A stretch of DNA of 64,000 nt from Firmicutes bacterium OM04-13BH (GTDB lineage: Bacteria; Bacillota; Clostridia; Lachnospirales; Lachnospiraceae). Position 1 is the first letter of the stretch. Every line of letters starts with the position of its first letter. Of this stretch, positions 30,731-40,538 are shown piece by piece. The notes beneath the pieces were generated by a model. That model saw nothing but the letters and a program-made list of their open reading frames with translations. It made no database searches and was not told where the DNA came from. The stretch lies in NCBI GenBank assembly GCA_003481745.1, contig QULP01000003.1, positions 310,001-374,000 on the forward strand, in the 5' to 3' direction. The position numbers and the translations under genes are program-made.

Positions 30731-32014
30731 TTATTTATTTCTGTAAATAATATCATCTCTGCTCGGTCCGTTAGAAACCATTGTAATCGGGAATCCAATC
30801 TTTTCTTCCACAAATTCAATGTATTTTCTACAATTTTCCGGAAGGTCTTCGTAGTTTTTAATTCCACGAATATCGCATTTCCAGCCTGGTAATGTTTCGA
30901 TTACCGGTTTTGCTTTTTCAAGTAATGCGGTTGTCGGGAATTCTGTTGTGATTTCTCCATCAATATCGTAAGCTACGCAAACCGGAATCTCATCAAGGTA
31001 TCCAAGTACATCTAAAACTGTAAATGCTACGTCTGTTGTTCCCTGCATACGGCATCCGTATTTAGAAGCTACACAGTCAAACCATCCCATACGTCTTGGA
31101 CGTCCTGTTGTAGCACCAAATTCTCCGCCATCACCGCCGCGTCTTCTTAATTCATCTGCCTCATCTCCGAAGATTTCAGATACAAATGCGCCTGCTCCTA
31201 CTGCACTGGAATATGCTTTGCAGACTGTAATAATTTTTTTGATTTCATAAGGCGGGATACCTGCTCCTACTGCACCGTAAGCTGCGAGTGTAGAAGAGGA
31301 AGTAACCATCGGATAAATTCCATGGTCTGGGTCTTTTAATGAACCTAACTGTCCCTCTAAAAGAATCTCTTTTCCTTCTTTTAATGAATTCCAAAGGTAT
31401 AAAGAAACATCACACACATAAGGTGCTATCATTTCTTTGTACTGTTTTAATTCTTCCATGATATCATCAGGGTTTAAAGCCGGTTTATGATACAGATTCT
31501 CAAGAAGTACGTTTTTTGTTACACAGACACGTTCTACTTTTTCCCTGAGTACTGCTTCATCTTCAAAAAGCTCACTTACCTGAAAACCTATTTTTGCATA
31601 TTTATCTGAATAAAACGGCGCGATTCCTGACTTTGTAGAACCAAAAGATTTTCCTGCCAGACGTTCTTCCTCATACTCATCAAATTTGATGTGATAGGAC
31701 ATTACCATCTGTGCGCGGTCAGATACTTTAATCTTCGGCATCGGAACACCCTTTTCCACAATTGACTGAATCTCTTTAAACAGTACTGGGATGTTAAGCG
31801 CTACACCGTTACCGATGACGCTGGTGGTGTGGTCATAAAACACACCTGACGGAAGAGTATGAAGTGCAAACTTTCCGTAATTGTTTACAATTGTATGGCC
31901 AGCATTGGCACCACCCTGGAATCTTACGATAATATCGGATTCCTGAGCCAGCATATCGGTAATTTTACCTTTCCCTTCATCTCCCCAGTTAGCCCCTACT
32001 ACTGCTTTTACCAT
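30731..32014 (-). CDS. purA: Adenylosuccinate synthase
   Basis: A 427-residue enzyme that joins IMP and aspartate with GTP to form adenylosuccinate. The start VKAVVGANWGDEGKGKITDM holds the GTP loop and catalytic Asp; GGANAGHTIVNN, SGIAPFYSDKYAKIG, GATTGRPRRMGWFD and the C-terminal GTP-binding VSNGPSRDDIIY are all present. Length fits the family. AGGAGGA precedes the ATG. purB, whose enzyme takes the next step, lies directly upstream but behind its own terminator, so the two are probably separate transcripts. Confidence 0.97.
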   Translation of the reverse strand: MVKAVVGANWGDEGKGKITDMLAQESDIIVRFQGGANAGHTIVNNYGKFALHTLPSGVFYDHTTSVIGNGVALNIPVLFKEIQSIVEKGVPMPKIKVSDRAQMVMSYHIKFDEYEEERLAGKSFGSTKSGIAPFYSDKYAKIGFQVSELFEDEAVLREKVERVCVTKNVLLENLYHKPALNPDDIMEELKQYKEMIAPYVCDVSLYLWNSLKEGKEILLEGQLGSLKDPDHGIYPMVTSSSTLAAYGAVGAGIPPYEIKKIITVCKAYSSAVGAGAFVSEIFGDEADELRRRGGDGGEFGATTGRPRRMGWFDCVASKYGCRMQGTTDVAFTVLDVLGYLDEIPVCVAYDIDGEITTEFPTTALLEKAKPVIETLPGWKCDIRGIKNYEDLPENCRKYIEFVEEKIGFPITMVSNGPSRDDIIYRNK

Positions 32015-32132
32015 TTTGCATTCCTCCTAAAAGTGCTTATTTGTACCCATGTATCATACTACATTTCTTTTGAGAAATAAAGTTCTATTTTAAAAAAAGC
32101 ATTTTTTTTTTTTATTTTTAGTGTTTTTGTCC

Positions 32133-32175
32133 AAAAAAAGGGTGTCTTATAAGTAAAAGTTACCTATAAGACCCC
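32133..32175 (-). terminator. Intrinsic terminator of purB
   Basis: GGG-TCTTATA-GTAA pairs with TTAC-TATAAGA-CCC with small mismatches, followed by seven T on the minus strand. Confidence 0.8.
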
Positions 32176-32202
32176 TCTTATCTTTCTTATCAAAACATTA
32201 AT

Positions 32203-33636
32203 TTAGACATTAATTTCTGCTGTCATACCAAGAATTTCTTTGTTGTCATCAAGAACCGGCTGTACTACATTTTTCAAAAATGCATTAACCTGTACTTCGG
32301 CTCTTCCGGTATATTTGGATGGCTCCATTGTTTTCTGTAAATCCTCTAATGTCATGTTAAATGCTGGGTCAGCAGCAATCAGTTCAAGCAGATTATTTTC
32401 TTTTCCTTCTACTTTAACATTCTTTCCTGCTTCCATGGAAAGTTCACGGATTCTTTCATGTAATTCCTGACGGTCTCCGCCTGCTTTTACCGCATCCATC
32501 ATAATATTTTCGGTTGCCATAAACGGAAGCTCGCTTCTTAAACGTTTTTCAATTACTTTTGGATATACAACCAGTCCGTCTACTACGTTTAAGCATAAAT
32601 CAAGGATTCCATCAATTGCAAGGAAGCCTTCCGGAATAGAAAGACGTTTGTTTGCAGAGTCATCTAAGGTTCTCTCAAACCACTGTGTAGCGGATGTAAT
32701 TGCCGGATTCATCGCATCGACCATAACGAAACGGGATAAAGAAGCAATTCTCTCACTTCTCATCGGATTTCTCTTATACGCCATTGCCGAGGAACCAATC
32801 TGGCTCTTTTCAAATGGTTCTTCTACTTCTTTTAAATGCTGAAGCAGACGAATGTCATTTGAGAACTTATGTGCACTTGCTGCGATTCCTGCCAGGATAT
32901 TTAATACTCTTGTATCTACTTTTCTGGAATAAGTCTGTCCGGATACCGGATAACATTTTTCAAATCCCATTTTTTTTGCAATCATCGGGTCAATCTTATC
33001 GATGGTCTCCTGGTCTCCGTCAAACAGTTCAAGGAAACTTGCCTGTGTACCGGTTGTACCTTTTGAACCAAGGAGTTTCATGGTGCTAAGAACATAATTT
33101 AAGTCTTCTAAATCCATTAAAAATTCCTGCATCCATAAAGTTGCTCTCTTACCAACGGTTGTTGGCTGTGCCGGCTGAAAATGAGTAAATGCCAGAGTTG
33201 GCAATGCTTTGTTGGCATCTGCAAATTTTGCAAGTTCTGCAATTACGTTCACCAGTTTCTTTTTCACCAGTTTGAGCGCTTCTGTCATTACAATAATATC
33301 TGTGTTGTCTCCTACGTAACAGGATGTTGCTCCAAGATGAATGATTCCTTTTGCTTTTGGACACTGCACACCGTATGCATAAACATGAGACATAACATCA
33401 TGACGTACTTCTTTTTCACGAGCCTTTGCAACATCATAATTAATATCATCGGCATGTGCTTTCAGCTCATCAATCTGTTCCTGTGTGATATTTAATCCCA
33501 GTTCTTTTTCTGTCTCTGCAAGTGCAATCCATAATTTTCTCCAGGTACGGAATTTCATATCCGGTGAGAAAATATACTGCATCTCCTTGCTTGCATAACG
33601 TTCAGATAATGGACTCTGATATCTGTCTGTACTCAT
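32203..33636 (-). CDS. purB: Adenylosuccinate lyase
   Basis: A 477-residue lyase of the fumarase/aspartase superfamily, which splits SAICAR and adenylosuccinate, both with release of fumarate. The signature loop GSSAMAYKRNPMRSERI (about residues 280-296) contains the catalytic Ser; the histidines in TSCYVGDNTD/IHLGATS and FTHFQPAQPTT are also in place. The form is the longer one common in Clostridia. It has its own promoter at 33683-33711 and terminator. Confidence 0.96.
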   Translation of the reverse strand: MSTDRYQSPLSERYASKEMQYIFSPDMKFRTWRKLWIALAETEKELGLNITQEQIDELKAHADDINYDVAKAREKEVRHDVMSHVYAYGVQCPKAKGIIHLGATSCYVGDNTDIIVMTEALKLVKKKLVNVIAELAKFADANKALPTLAFTHFQPAQPTTVGKRATLWMQEFLMDLEDLNYVLSTMKLLGSKGTTGTQASFLELFDGDQETIDKIDPMIAKKMGFEKCYPVSGQTYSRKVDTRVLNILAGIAASAHKFSNDIRLLQHLKEVEEPFEKSQIGSSAMAYKRNPMRSERIASLSRFVMVDAMNPAITSATQWFERTLDDSANKRLSIPEGFLAIDGILDLCLNVVDGLVVYPKVIEKRLRSELPFMATENIMMDAVKAGGDRQELHERIRELSMEAGKNVKVEGKENNLLELIAADPAFNMTLEDLQKTMEPSKYTGRAEVQVNAFLKNVVQPVLDDNKEILGMTAEINV

Positions 33637-33682
33637 TTTCTAATCTCCTTTTTTCGTTTTTACAAGTATTCTTACTTTTTGG

Positions 33683-33711
33683 ATTATAGCTCACGTAGAA
33701 AAAAAACACAA
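33683..33711 (-). promoter_or_regulatory. Promoter of purB
   Basis: TTGTGT, a 17-base spacer, then a perfect TATAAT on the minus strand, about 45 bases before the purB ATG and touching the end of the upstream gene. Confidence 0.65.
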
Positions 33712-33712
33712 G

Positions 33713-34495
33713 CTAAAACCCTGTACTTCTATGATATTCTTTCTTAAAATCAGAAAGCATCTTATCAATTTCTTCTGTATTCCATGCCATCTGCTCTGGT
33801 TTGACCTGACTCATTTCATAGACAATTTCTTTTCGCTCTTTCTCATCCGCTCCCATGCTTTCACATTCTTCTCTCCATTTTCCCTCATCCATAAACATAC
33901 GGCAGGTATAGAAATACTGTCTGCGAATCTGCTGAGTCGGCAGTTTTTCATAAGCTTTCTTAAAGTATTTTGCTGCCTCTTCCATCTGAAACAGTTCCAG
34001 ATACGCATAAGCCATGTTGTTATAAATTTCACCTTCAAACTGAAGTCCAAGATTTTCCTCTCTTTTTGCGGATACCAGAGCATTTTCATACATTCGGATT
34101 GCATTGACATACATCCGGTTGCTGACAAGATAATCGCCTTTTTTCTTGATTCGCACTGCCGGAAGCTGCTTTTCTAAAATTTCAAGGGTTTCATTTAATT
34201 TCTTAAATTCTTCATGGGAAAGATAATGAATCTCACGGAAAATTGCCAGAATAAATGCACTCGTTCCCTCTTCTTTTTCCAAAATCCGGTACAGCTTTTC
34301 ATATAATTTTGACAGTCCCAACTCATCTTTCAGCCAGTTGCAGAGCCGTTCATTGATAATACTTTCATCAATCAGATAAATATTTTTATAAAAATAATAA
34401 CAGAGTTCTTCTATGCTATAAATATTTTTACTGATATTTTCCACATAAAACGGCAGTGAAGCCCTTTTTACCTGACATAAAATATAATCACTCAT
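33713..34495 (-). CDS. TPR-like helical protein, third gene of the DUF5717 operon
   Basis: A 260-residue, probably cytoplasmic, all-helical protein. Residues about 130-200 (YLVSNRMYVNAIRMYENAL, EIYNNMAYAYLELFQMEEA, KYFKKAYEKLP) read as two to three tetratricopeptide repeats; the rest is helical without a clear family. Its start overlaps the end of the DUF5716 gene by 8 bases, so translation is probably coupled. Function is unknown; TPR repeats point to protein binding. It likely works with the two upstream gene products. Confidence 0.7.
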   Translation of the reverse strand: MSDYILCQVKRASLPFYVENISKNIYSIEELCYYFYKNIYLIDESIINERLCNWLKDELGLSKLYEKLYRILEKEEGTSAFILAIFREIHYLSHEEFKKLNETLEILEKQLPAVRIKKKGDYLVSNRMYVNAIRMYENALVSAKREENLGLQFEGEIYNNMAYAYLELFQMEEAAKYFKKAYEKLPTQQIRRQYFYTCRMFMDEGKWREECESMGADEKERKEIVYEMSQVKPEQMAWNTEEIDKMLSDFKKEYHRSTGF

Positions 34496-35753
34496 GTTCT
34501 GCCTCCTGCCATCTTATTTTTTCGGTCCATTTTAAACCGCTTGATGGGAAAAGTTCTCCAAATCCCAAATCCTCCACAAATACCACACAGCAATCCGCAG
34601 ATTCATAAACTGCCTGTATCCGTAATCTGGTCGCTTTCTTCGGACGTTTCGGAAGTCCTTTTAACTTCATTGTGTGCACAAAAGGCTTTTCTCCATCCAT
34701 AGGCTGTAAGGTAAATTCCAAATCTTCTTTTTCATCTAAAATCAGTTCAAAAGTATGTTCTGTTTCGTACCAGTTTTTTCCACCTTCTGTTACGGTATAA
34801 ATCTGGTCTTTTCCCTGAATATTCATATTCATCGTAATATGATTTTTTACTAAAGCTTCTCCCACATACAGATAATTTCCAAGAGTCTTATCCTCACTTT
34901 TTTCCAGTGCGGCAAAGCAAGCCCCCCGTACATACAGATTATTTCCGTAATAAACTCTTCTCTGATTTTTACAAAGGGCGGTAAGAGAATCTACTGCCCA
35001 TTCTTTATCAAATCCTTCGCCAATCAGATACAGATTTGAATAACTTTCCTCTCCACAGCATTTTTCAATCATTTCAGCGAATCTCTTATCCCGTTTTTTC
35101 GGATTTTCCGAAAGCAATTCGGATTTTCCCACTTCAACTCTTGCAATCATCGGTTTTGTTGTCGTATCAATCCAGAGTTTCCGAAAATGAACTCTGTTTT
35201 TATCAAAGCAGAATAAGCCTGTACTTCGGTTTGCATTATCATGGCGGGTACGCATTGCATAATAATAAAAACTCTCATTATAATCCTGTATCAGTACCTG
35301 ACCATTTGCAAAATTCAAATGTCTGCACACCTTCTGCAGTTTACGGATAAATACCCGATTCAGATTTGGTGTTGTAATCATTAAAATTTTAATCTGTCTT
35401 TGCGGTTCTCCCACTCCAAGCATAGAAAGACAGCCCTTTAAGAATACTTCAAGCAGTTCTTCTACCTCATGGACTTCTCCGTCAATCTCAACCGGCTCTC
35501 CTTTCATGCAGAGATTCAGTACATCCTCTACCAGTATCTCTCCCTCATATTTCGAAAAATATTCGGATTCCGCTCCAAAATGCCAGATATTTGTTTTGGG
35601 ACGTTTGGACAATCTTGTCGGAAAGGTATATTCTGTCGTTCCGGTCTTTACCGCAAGAGAAACCGGATTTTTTTCTTTTCTGTCATAATAACAAATCTGA
35701 GATTCTTTTTCTCCAAATTCCAGACTTGCAATGATATTTCTTGTCTCGTTCAT
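34488..35753 (-). CDS. DUF5716 protein with actin/Hsp70-like fold
   Basis: A 421-residue protein that I recognise as DUF5716. Its layout suggests an actin-like ATPase: a first beta-hairpin with phosphate-loop position (IIASLEFGEKESQICYYD, residues 7-24), a second motif ILMITTPNLNRVF (123-135), a possible third (GLFCFDKNRVHFRKLWI, 179-195), and near 241-284 LYLIGEGFDKEWAVDSL followed by NNLYVRGACFAALE, which resembles the adenosine motif and the GAA end of Hsp70/FtsA/PilM-like proteins. Residues 290-421 form a beta-rich C-terminal domain. Catalytic residues are not conserved enough to claim ATPase activity. It lies between DUF5717 and the TPR gene. Confidence 0.7.
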   Translation of the reverse strand: MNETRNIIASLEFGEKESQICYYDRKEKNPVSLAVKTGTTEYTFPTRLSKRPKTNIWHFGAESEYFSKYEGEILVEDVLNLCMKGEPVEIDGEVHEVEELLEVFLKGCLSMLGVGEPQRQIKILMITTPNLNRVFIRKLQKVCRHLNFANGQVLIQDYNESFYYYAMRTRHDNANRSTGLFCFDKNRVHFRKLWIDTTTKPMIARVEVGKSELLSENPKKRDKRFAEMIEKCCGEESYSNLYLIGEGFDKEWAVDSLTALCKNQRRVYYGNNLYVRGACFAALEKSEDKTLGNYLYVGEALVKNHITMNMNIQGKDQIYTVTEGGKNWYETEHTFELILDEKEDLEFTLQPMDGEKPFVHTMKLKGLPKRPKKATRLRIQAVYESADCCVVFVEDLGFGELFPSSGLKWTEKIRWQEAEHE

Positions 35754-35769
35754 TCCTCGTCTCCCTCTG

Positions 35770-38700
35770 CTATTCCATCAATCGGAAAAGTGATGCAATC
35801 CAGGCTTCTCTTTGCCTGTATGTTTCAAGCACATCTTTTAATTCCTCTTCTTTTCCATGCTGTTTTGCTGACAACATCTGATTTATCATCTGATATTTTG
35901 TTGTTTCTTTTTTCTTTTCACCGGATACGGTTAATTCTTCTGTTTCGGTTATATACTCTTTTTTCTCTTTTTCGATTACGAAATAATACTCCAAGGTTTC
36001 CTGACAGAATAAAAGAAATTCTTTGTTAAAGATTCCATGATAACGGTTTGCCAACATTTCTTCTTTATATGGAATTTCTTCCTGACTCTTCTCACGAATC
36101 CGGTAATACAGCGTAACTTTTGCATCATTTCCGGCAAAACATTCTACAAATACTTTATCTTCTTCCTGGCTCTTCTGTAAAAGCGTTCGTGGAAGATTCT
36201 GATAAAAAGCAAATTTTAATCCCTTCTTTTCACATTCTTCCAAAATGGCTTCTGCATTTGTCATGCGCTTTTCATCCCAGTCCTGTTCCAGCTCATAAGA
36301 TTTTAACAATGCCACATCGCAAATCGAGTCATGTTCCCATTCACGTTTGCGGATTTGTTCAATCGAACGGAACACAAAACGGTCTGATTCTTTGCCGGCA
36401 AGCAGAAATTCAAAGGATTCAAAGGTAACATAAGCAAGAATTACCACTTCTTTTCCACGCTGTCTGACATAATCTTTTAATACCGCCGAACCCTGAGGTG
36501 TCCAGATTCGTCCAAACATACTGAAAATTAAGATATCTTCTTCCAGCTCATAAGCATCCAAAGAAAATCCCATTGCTCTTTGCCAGATTTCTATCATTTT
36601 ATCAACCGGACCTTTAAAGTATTTCACCAGATACTTCAAGATAACTTCATCATAAATTCCCTGTTCAAAAATGTCATGCGCCAGAAGCACTAATTCCTCT
36701 TCATATTCAAAATCCAGATTTTGAATCATACAGGTGCACAAGTGCAGTAAATCTACGAAACTGATTTCTTCATATCCATATTCGCAAATTAAATCATAAG
36801 CGCCCACATACATTTTCTGTTTAATCAAAATTGTAATCAAAAGACTCTTATTGATTTTTGCAAAACTCTGGAAATCAATTTTTTCCAGAGAAGCCTTCAA
36901 ATTTTCTTCTCCCATGTATTCCTGATAAAACAACAATAAACGTTTGCGAATCTGCTGTCTGTATTCTTTTGAAAAGCTTTCTTCCTCGGCTGCAAGCTCA
37001 AAACTGTGAAGATTCGTCAGTGTAATCGGATTTTCATGTGCAAGTTCTCCACACGTATATAAAAGCAGTCCTGCGCTCTGATGTTCTTCCTTTGCAAGTT
37101 CTCTCGCCAGCTCTTCCCGCTCAAATAATGGCTGAAGATTATAATCCACGTTCTGAATATATCTTCTCTGGCAGTCATCCTCAAATACAATTCCTGCATC
37201 CGGTGTATAGATAGAAAGATATGCTGCGTGATTGTTAAACGTATAAACCTGCTCTTTTTCAAACGCAGAGTGTTTCACAATCACTTTTCGAATTTTTTTG
37301 TCATCACAGTACAAGCGATGCACAAACAATACTTTTCCAAGTGCCCGTTTGATTACTTCGTCCTTACTGTTCAGACAAAACTCACGATACATCACCGCAA
37401 AATCTTCATTGATGCGTCCCTCTTTTAATTTATCCTGTGCAAACTGTTCCATCGTTGCCCGATAACTTTGATAGGTTACCTTATCAAGATTTTTATTGCG
37501 GATAACATTGCTGTATACAAAAGCTTTTTTGGTATCACTCAGGGTATTGTTGTATCCAAAATACATCCGGATCATTCTCGGCAACATTCCACGATAATTC
37601 CGGCTCATCGTCTCGATATAACATTCGTAGAGTCTTGTGATTTTCAAATCTTTCTGCACTGCAAGTTCATACCATTTGAAATACCGTTCTTCTCCCGCTT
37701 TTCCTTTCATAATCAAAAGGCAAATTGCACGCACAACCTGGGCGGACGGATATCTCTGATAAATATATTCCAGCAGCTCATAGACAGATTCCGAATACTC
37801 TCGAAGGTTTTCCGATAAATCTGTTGCACGAAATGCCATCTCCTCTGAAAGGATTCCATGACGTTTTGCAAACAGCATAACCTGTCTTGTAAATCCACCA
37901 AATCTGCGAAGCAGTGCCCCATCTTTCTCGGCAAGACGGCATGCCTGAAGATATAAAAATGGACTCCTGCTGCCCTCATTGTACTGTTTCTCCAAGAACT
38001 GCATTTCCTTTGTAGAAGTTTCAAATGCTTCTTTATTGTCATCCAGCACATATTCCAAATACTCGCAAATTCCGGACAGACGTTTATTCTTCATCACTTC
38101 TTTTTCAGACTTTAACTGACCAAGCAGTTTTCCTGCCTGTTCTTTCTCATTTAAGCAGTGTAACAGATAAATTTGTACCAGTTTGTACTCAGTCGTGAAA
38201 AATCCATTCTCCTGTGCTTCTGAAAATGCGGATTCCGTCTGTCCCTTCCAAATCGAAAATTCTGTCTTTCCAAGTAAGAAATCCAGAAAGTCCCGCAACA
38301 GTTCTACTTTTTTATGCTTTGCATAAGTCTCAAGGTCTAATTGTCTTTCTCCTGACTTTGACGCCACCACCATATAAACCAGTTCTTCATACACCGTCCT
38401 GATACGAATCCGTCCGAAATTTTTCCCTTTTCCAAGATTTTCTCTGCGGATAATGTATTCCATCTCATAAACACTGCCGATGAAATCATCATCACTGATT
38501 TTTTTCTTCTCTACTTCCAGAAAATCCCCTTCTACAAAGATTTCTGCTTTTAAATGTCCCCAGGTACTTCTATGAATCCGAAGGGTATCTTTTAAAGAAG
38601 CCATTACTTCATATACTTCCAGATTTTCCGATTCGATTTTCAGGGCAACCCGCTCTTTTTTTCCAATTCCGATTAAAAACTCTTCCAGATTCTGCAGTGT

Positions 38701-39216
38701 AACCGGCTTTGCCGTCATTGCAAAATAATAAGGAAGTAATTCCTGACAATCTTTTAAAAGGGTCTGGAAAGAGGAATCTACAAATAAATGATATGCCTCC
38801 CTGAAATCTCCTTTTGCAAGCTGTGTAAATGCATCCAGATTGTCGATTGCACCCATAGCTGTCTTTACTTCTTCTTTTTCGATTGAAATCTGAAATGGCA
38901 GACGATACTCTCCTACATTTGTAGTCAGTACCACCTCTCCCTCAAAGGAATCTCCTGGCTTTAATCCTTTCACATCTGCGCCATAAGGAATTGTCACATT
39001 TTGTCCTAAAAAACGCTCTTTTCCAAGAAGAAATCTGCGGTGAGAAGAGTATACAAGTCCTTTGATACGGCTCTTATCTTCTGCCCGAATAACCAGCTCT
39101 CCCCTTACATTTTCTTCCGGCTTTGTACTTACCACAATGCTGTTTTGTGAAAACAGGAGTTTTGGCACTTCATATTCAAATCTTCCGTTTATTAACTGCT
39201 CCATTCTTCTCTTCAA
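35770..39216 (-). CDS. DUF5717 large helical-repeat protein
   Basis: A 1148-residue protein that I recognise as DUF5717. Residues 1-115 look like a beta-sandwich domain (LINGRFEYEVPKLLFSQNSI, LKPGDSFEGEVVLTTN, GEYRLPFQISIEK); 120 to about 900 are almost entirely helical with TPR-like pairs; the last 250 contain a second beta-rich part (VEKKTLYYRIREK-like region at about 1045) and a charged tail. No membrane helix or signal peptide is seen, so it is cytoplasmic. A TTG start at 39216 has GGGG 8 bases before it; ATG 39204 is the alternative. It is the first gene of the operon with DUF5716 and the TPR protein. Function unknown. Confidence 0.75.
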   Translation of the reverse strand: MKRRMEQLINGRFEYEVPKLLFSQNSIVVSTKPEENVRGELVIRAEDKSRIKGLVYSSHRRFLLGKERFLGQNVTIPYGADVKGLKPGDSFEGEVVLTTNVGEYRLPFQISIEKEEVKTAMGAIDNLDAFTQLAKGDFREAYHLFVDSSFQTLLKDCQELLPYYFAMTAKPVTLQNLEEFLIGIGKKERVALKIESENLEVYEVMASLKDTLRIHRSTWGHLKAEIFVEGDFLEVEKKKISDDDFIGSVYEMEYIIRRENLGKGKNFGRIRIRTVYEELVYMVVASKSGERQLDLETYAKHKKVELLRDFLDFLLGKTEFSIWKGQTESAFSEAQENGFFTTEYKLVQIYLLHCLNEKEQAGKLLGQLKSEKEVMKNKRLSGICEYLEYVLDDNKEAFETSTKEMQFLEKQYNEGSRSPFLYLQACRLAEKDGALLRRFGGFTRQVMLFAKRHGILSEEMAFRATDLSENLREYSESVYELLEYIYQRYPSAQVVRAICLLIMKGKAGEERYFKWYELAVQKDLKITRLYECYIETMSRNYRGMLPRMIRMYFGYNNTLSDTKKAFVYSNVIRNKNLDKVTYQSYRATMEQFAQDKLKEGRINEDFAVMYREFCLNSKDEVIKRALGKVLFVHRLYCDDKKIRKVIVKHSAFEKEQVYTFNNHAAYLSIYTPDAGIVFEDDCQRRYIQNVDYNLQPLFEREELARELAKEEHQSAGLLLYTCGELAHENPITLTNLHSFELAAEEESFSKEYRQQIRKRLLLFYQEYMGEENLKASLEKIDFQSFAKINKSLLITILIKQKMYVGAYDLICEYGYEEISFVDLLHLCTCMIQNLDFEYEEELVLLAHDIFEQGIYDEVILKYLVKYFKGPVDKMIEIWQRAMGFSLDAYELEEDILIFSMFGRIWTPQGSAVLKDYVRQRGKEVVILAYVTFESFEFLLAGKESDRFVFRSIEQIRKREWEHDSICDVALLKSYELEQDWDEKRMTNAEAILEECEKKGLKFAFYQNLPRTLLQKSQEEDKVFVECFAGNDAKVTLYYRIREKSQEEIPYKEEMLANRYHGIFNKEFLLFCQETLEYYFVIEKEKKEYITETEELTVSGEKKKETTKYQMINQMLSAKQHGKEEELKDVLETYRQREAWIASLFRLME

Positions 39217-39263
39217 TGTATTTACCCCGTTGTTTCTCTTTTTTTCCCGTTGCTTATTTTATA

Positions 39264-39292
39264 TTGAACAATTTTTATTTTCTGGCTATAAT
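39264..39292 (+). promoter_or_regulatory. Promoter of the aminotransferase gene
   Basis: TTGAAC, a 17-base spacer, then a perfect TATAAT, about 97 bases before the ATG at 39389. It shows that the open frame extending back to 39062 is not the true start. Confidence 0.8.
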
Positions 39293-39388
39293 GTGAATTA
39301 TACACTACAAATGCAACAGACGCAACCTCTCGAAAGACTGCATCAGACAAGTTGCATGACACGTAAAAAAGAAAGGAGCATCTACGAT

Positions 39389-40486
39389 ATGCTGAAACAT
39401 AAAGACCATTTTCATGGCAGTGATTTAGAAAAAATAGAGGATATTTACGGAATCAAAAAAGAGGATATTACCAGTTTTTCTGCCAATGTAAATCCACTTG
39501 GAATTTCCCCTCTTTTAAGGGATACTCTTTCCAGGCATGTAGACGCTATCACTTCTTATCCCGACCGCGACTATACAAAACTGAGAAAAAGTATCTGTGA
39601 TTATACCGGTGCGCAGTTTGAAAATATTATTGTTGGAAACGGATCTACTGAATTGATTTCTTTATTTATTCAATCCACTCATCCAAAAAAAGCCCTGATT
39701 TTAGGACCGACTTATTCGGAATATGAGCGTGAAATCACCTTAGAGGGCGGACATACCTTATATTATCCATTAAAAGAAGAAAATGATTTTCAGATGGACG
39801 TCAATGATTTCTGCCACCAGCTAAATGATTCGATTGATTTACTTGTGCTGTGCAATCCGAACAATCCGACTGCTTCCGCCATCACCAAAAAAGAAATGAG
39901 AAAAATTTTGGACACTGCACTCCAATATGGAATGTTTGTCATGGTTGATGAAACCTATGAAGAATTTGCTCCGGACGCAGCGAATATGTCCTCCATTCCG
40001 CTGACTAACAATTATACCAATCTGATTGTGCTTCGCGGAATTTCCAAATTTTTTGCAGCTCCGGGGCTTCGCCTTGGCTATGCCGTAACCGGAAATCCGG
40101 ATTTATTAAAACACATTAACACCAAAAAGAATCCATGGACTATCAACAGTCTGGCAGAAATTGCCGGCTGTATCATGTTCTCCGATAAAGAATACATCGA
40201 AAAAACAAAGAACCTGATTACAACAGAACGCGAGCGCATGACAAATGAATTATCCAAACTGGATACCGTCAAAGTCTATCCGTCCTGTACGAATTTTATT
40301 CTCGTAAAAATTTTAAAAGAAGAAGTCACTTCTGAAATAATGTTTGACCACTGCATCAAAAAGGGATTGATGATTCGTGACTGTTCCACTTTCCCGTTTT
40401 TAGATAACAGCTATATCCGGTTCTGTCTGATGAGTCCTGAAAAAAATACTGAATTATTAGAAGCGATGAAAGAACTGCTTGCTTAA
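39389..40486 (+). CDS. PLP-dependent aminotransferase, CobD/HisC-like
   Basis: A 365-residue fold-type I PLP enzyme of the histidinol-phosphate aminotransferase / threonine-phosphate decarboxylase group. HGSDLEKIEDIYGIKKEDI at the start and FSANVNPLG are typical of CobD-like members. The PLP contacts are GNGSTELI, LCNPNNPTAS (Asn), MVDETYEEF (Asp, Tyr) and the Schiff-base Lys in RGISKFFAAPGLRLGY. No cobalamin or histidine genes are near, so the substrate is not fixed. GAAAGGAGC precedes the ATG at 39389, which together with the promoter at 39264 sets the start. Confidence 0.88.
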   Translation: MLKHKDHFHGSDLEKIEDIYGIKKEDITSFSANVNPLGISPLLRDTLSRHVDAITSYPDRDYTKLRKSICDYTGAQFENIIVGNGSTELISLFIQSTHPKKALILGPTYSEYEREITLEGGHTLYYPLKEENDFQMDVNDFCHQLNDSIDLLVLCNPNNPTASAITKKEMRKILDTALQYGMFVMVDETYEEFAPDAANMSSIPLTNNYTNLIVLRGISKFFAAPGLRLGYAVTGNPDLLKHINTKKNPWTINSLAEIAGCIMFSDKEYIEKTKNLITTERERMTNELSKLDTVKVYPSCTNFILVKILKEEVTSEIMFDHCIKKGLMIRDCSTFPFLDNSYIRFCLMSPEKNTELLEAMKELLA

Positions 40487-40490
40487 ACTA

Positions 40491-40528
40491 AGAGGGAGCT
40501 GCGCACTAATTCGTGCGCAGCTCCCTCT
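40491..40528. terminator. Bidirectional terminator between aminotransferase and metF
   Basis: AGAGGGAGCTGCGCAC pairs perfectly over 16 bases with GTGCGCAGCTCCCTCT around TAATTC, followed by T-rich sequence on the plus strand. It separates two convergent units. Confidence 0.9.
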
Positions 40529-40538
40529 ATTATTATTT

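Noticed and set aside
39062..39388. N-terminal extension of the aminotransferase by 109 residues
   Set aside because: A perfect TATAAT promoter lies within it, GAAAGGAGC stands just before ATG 39389, and the family starts there.
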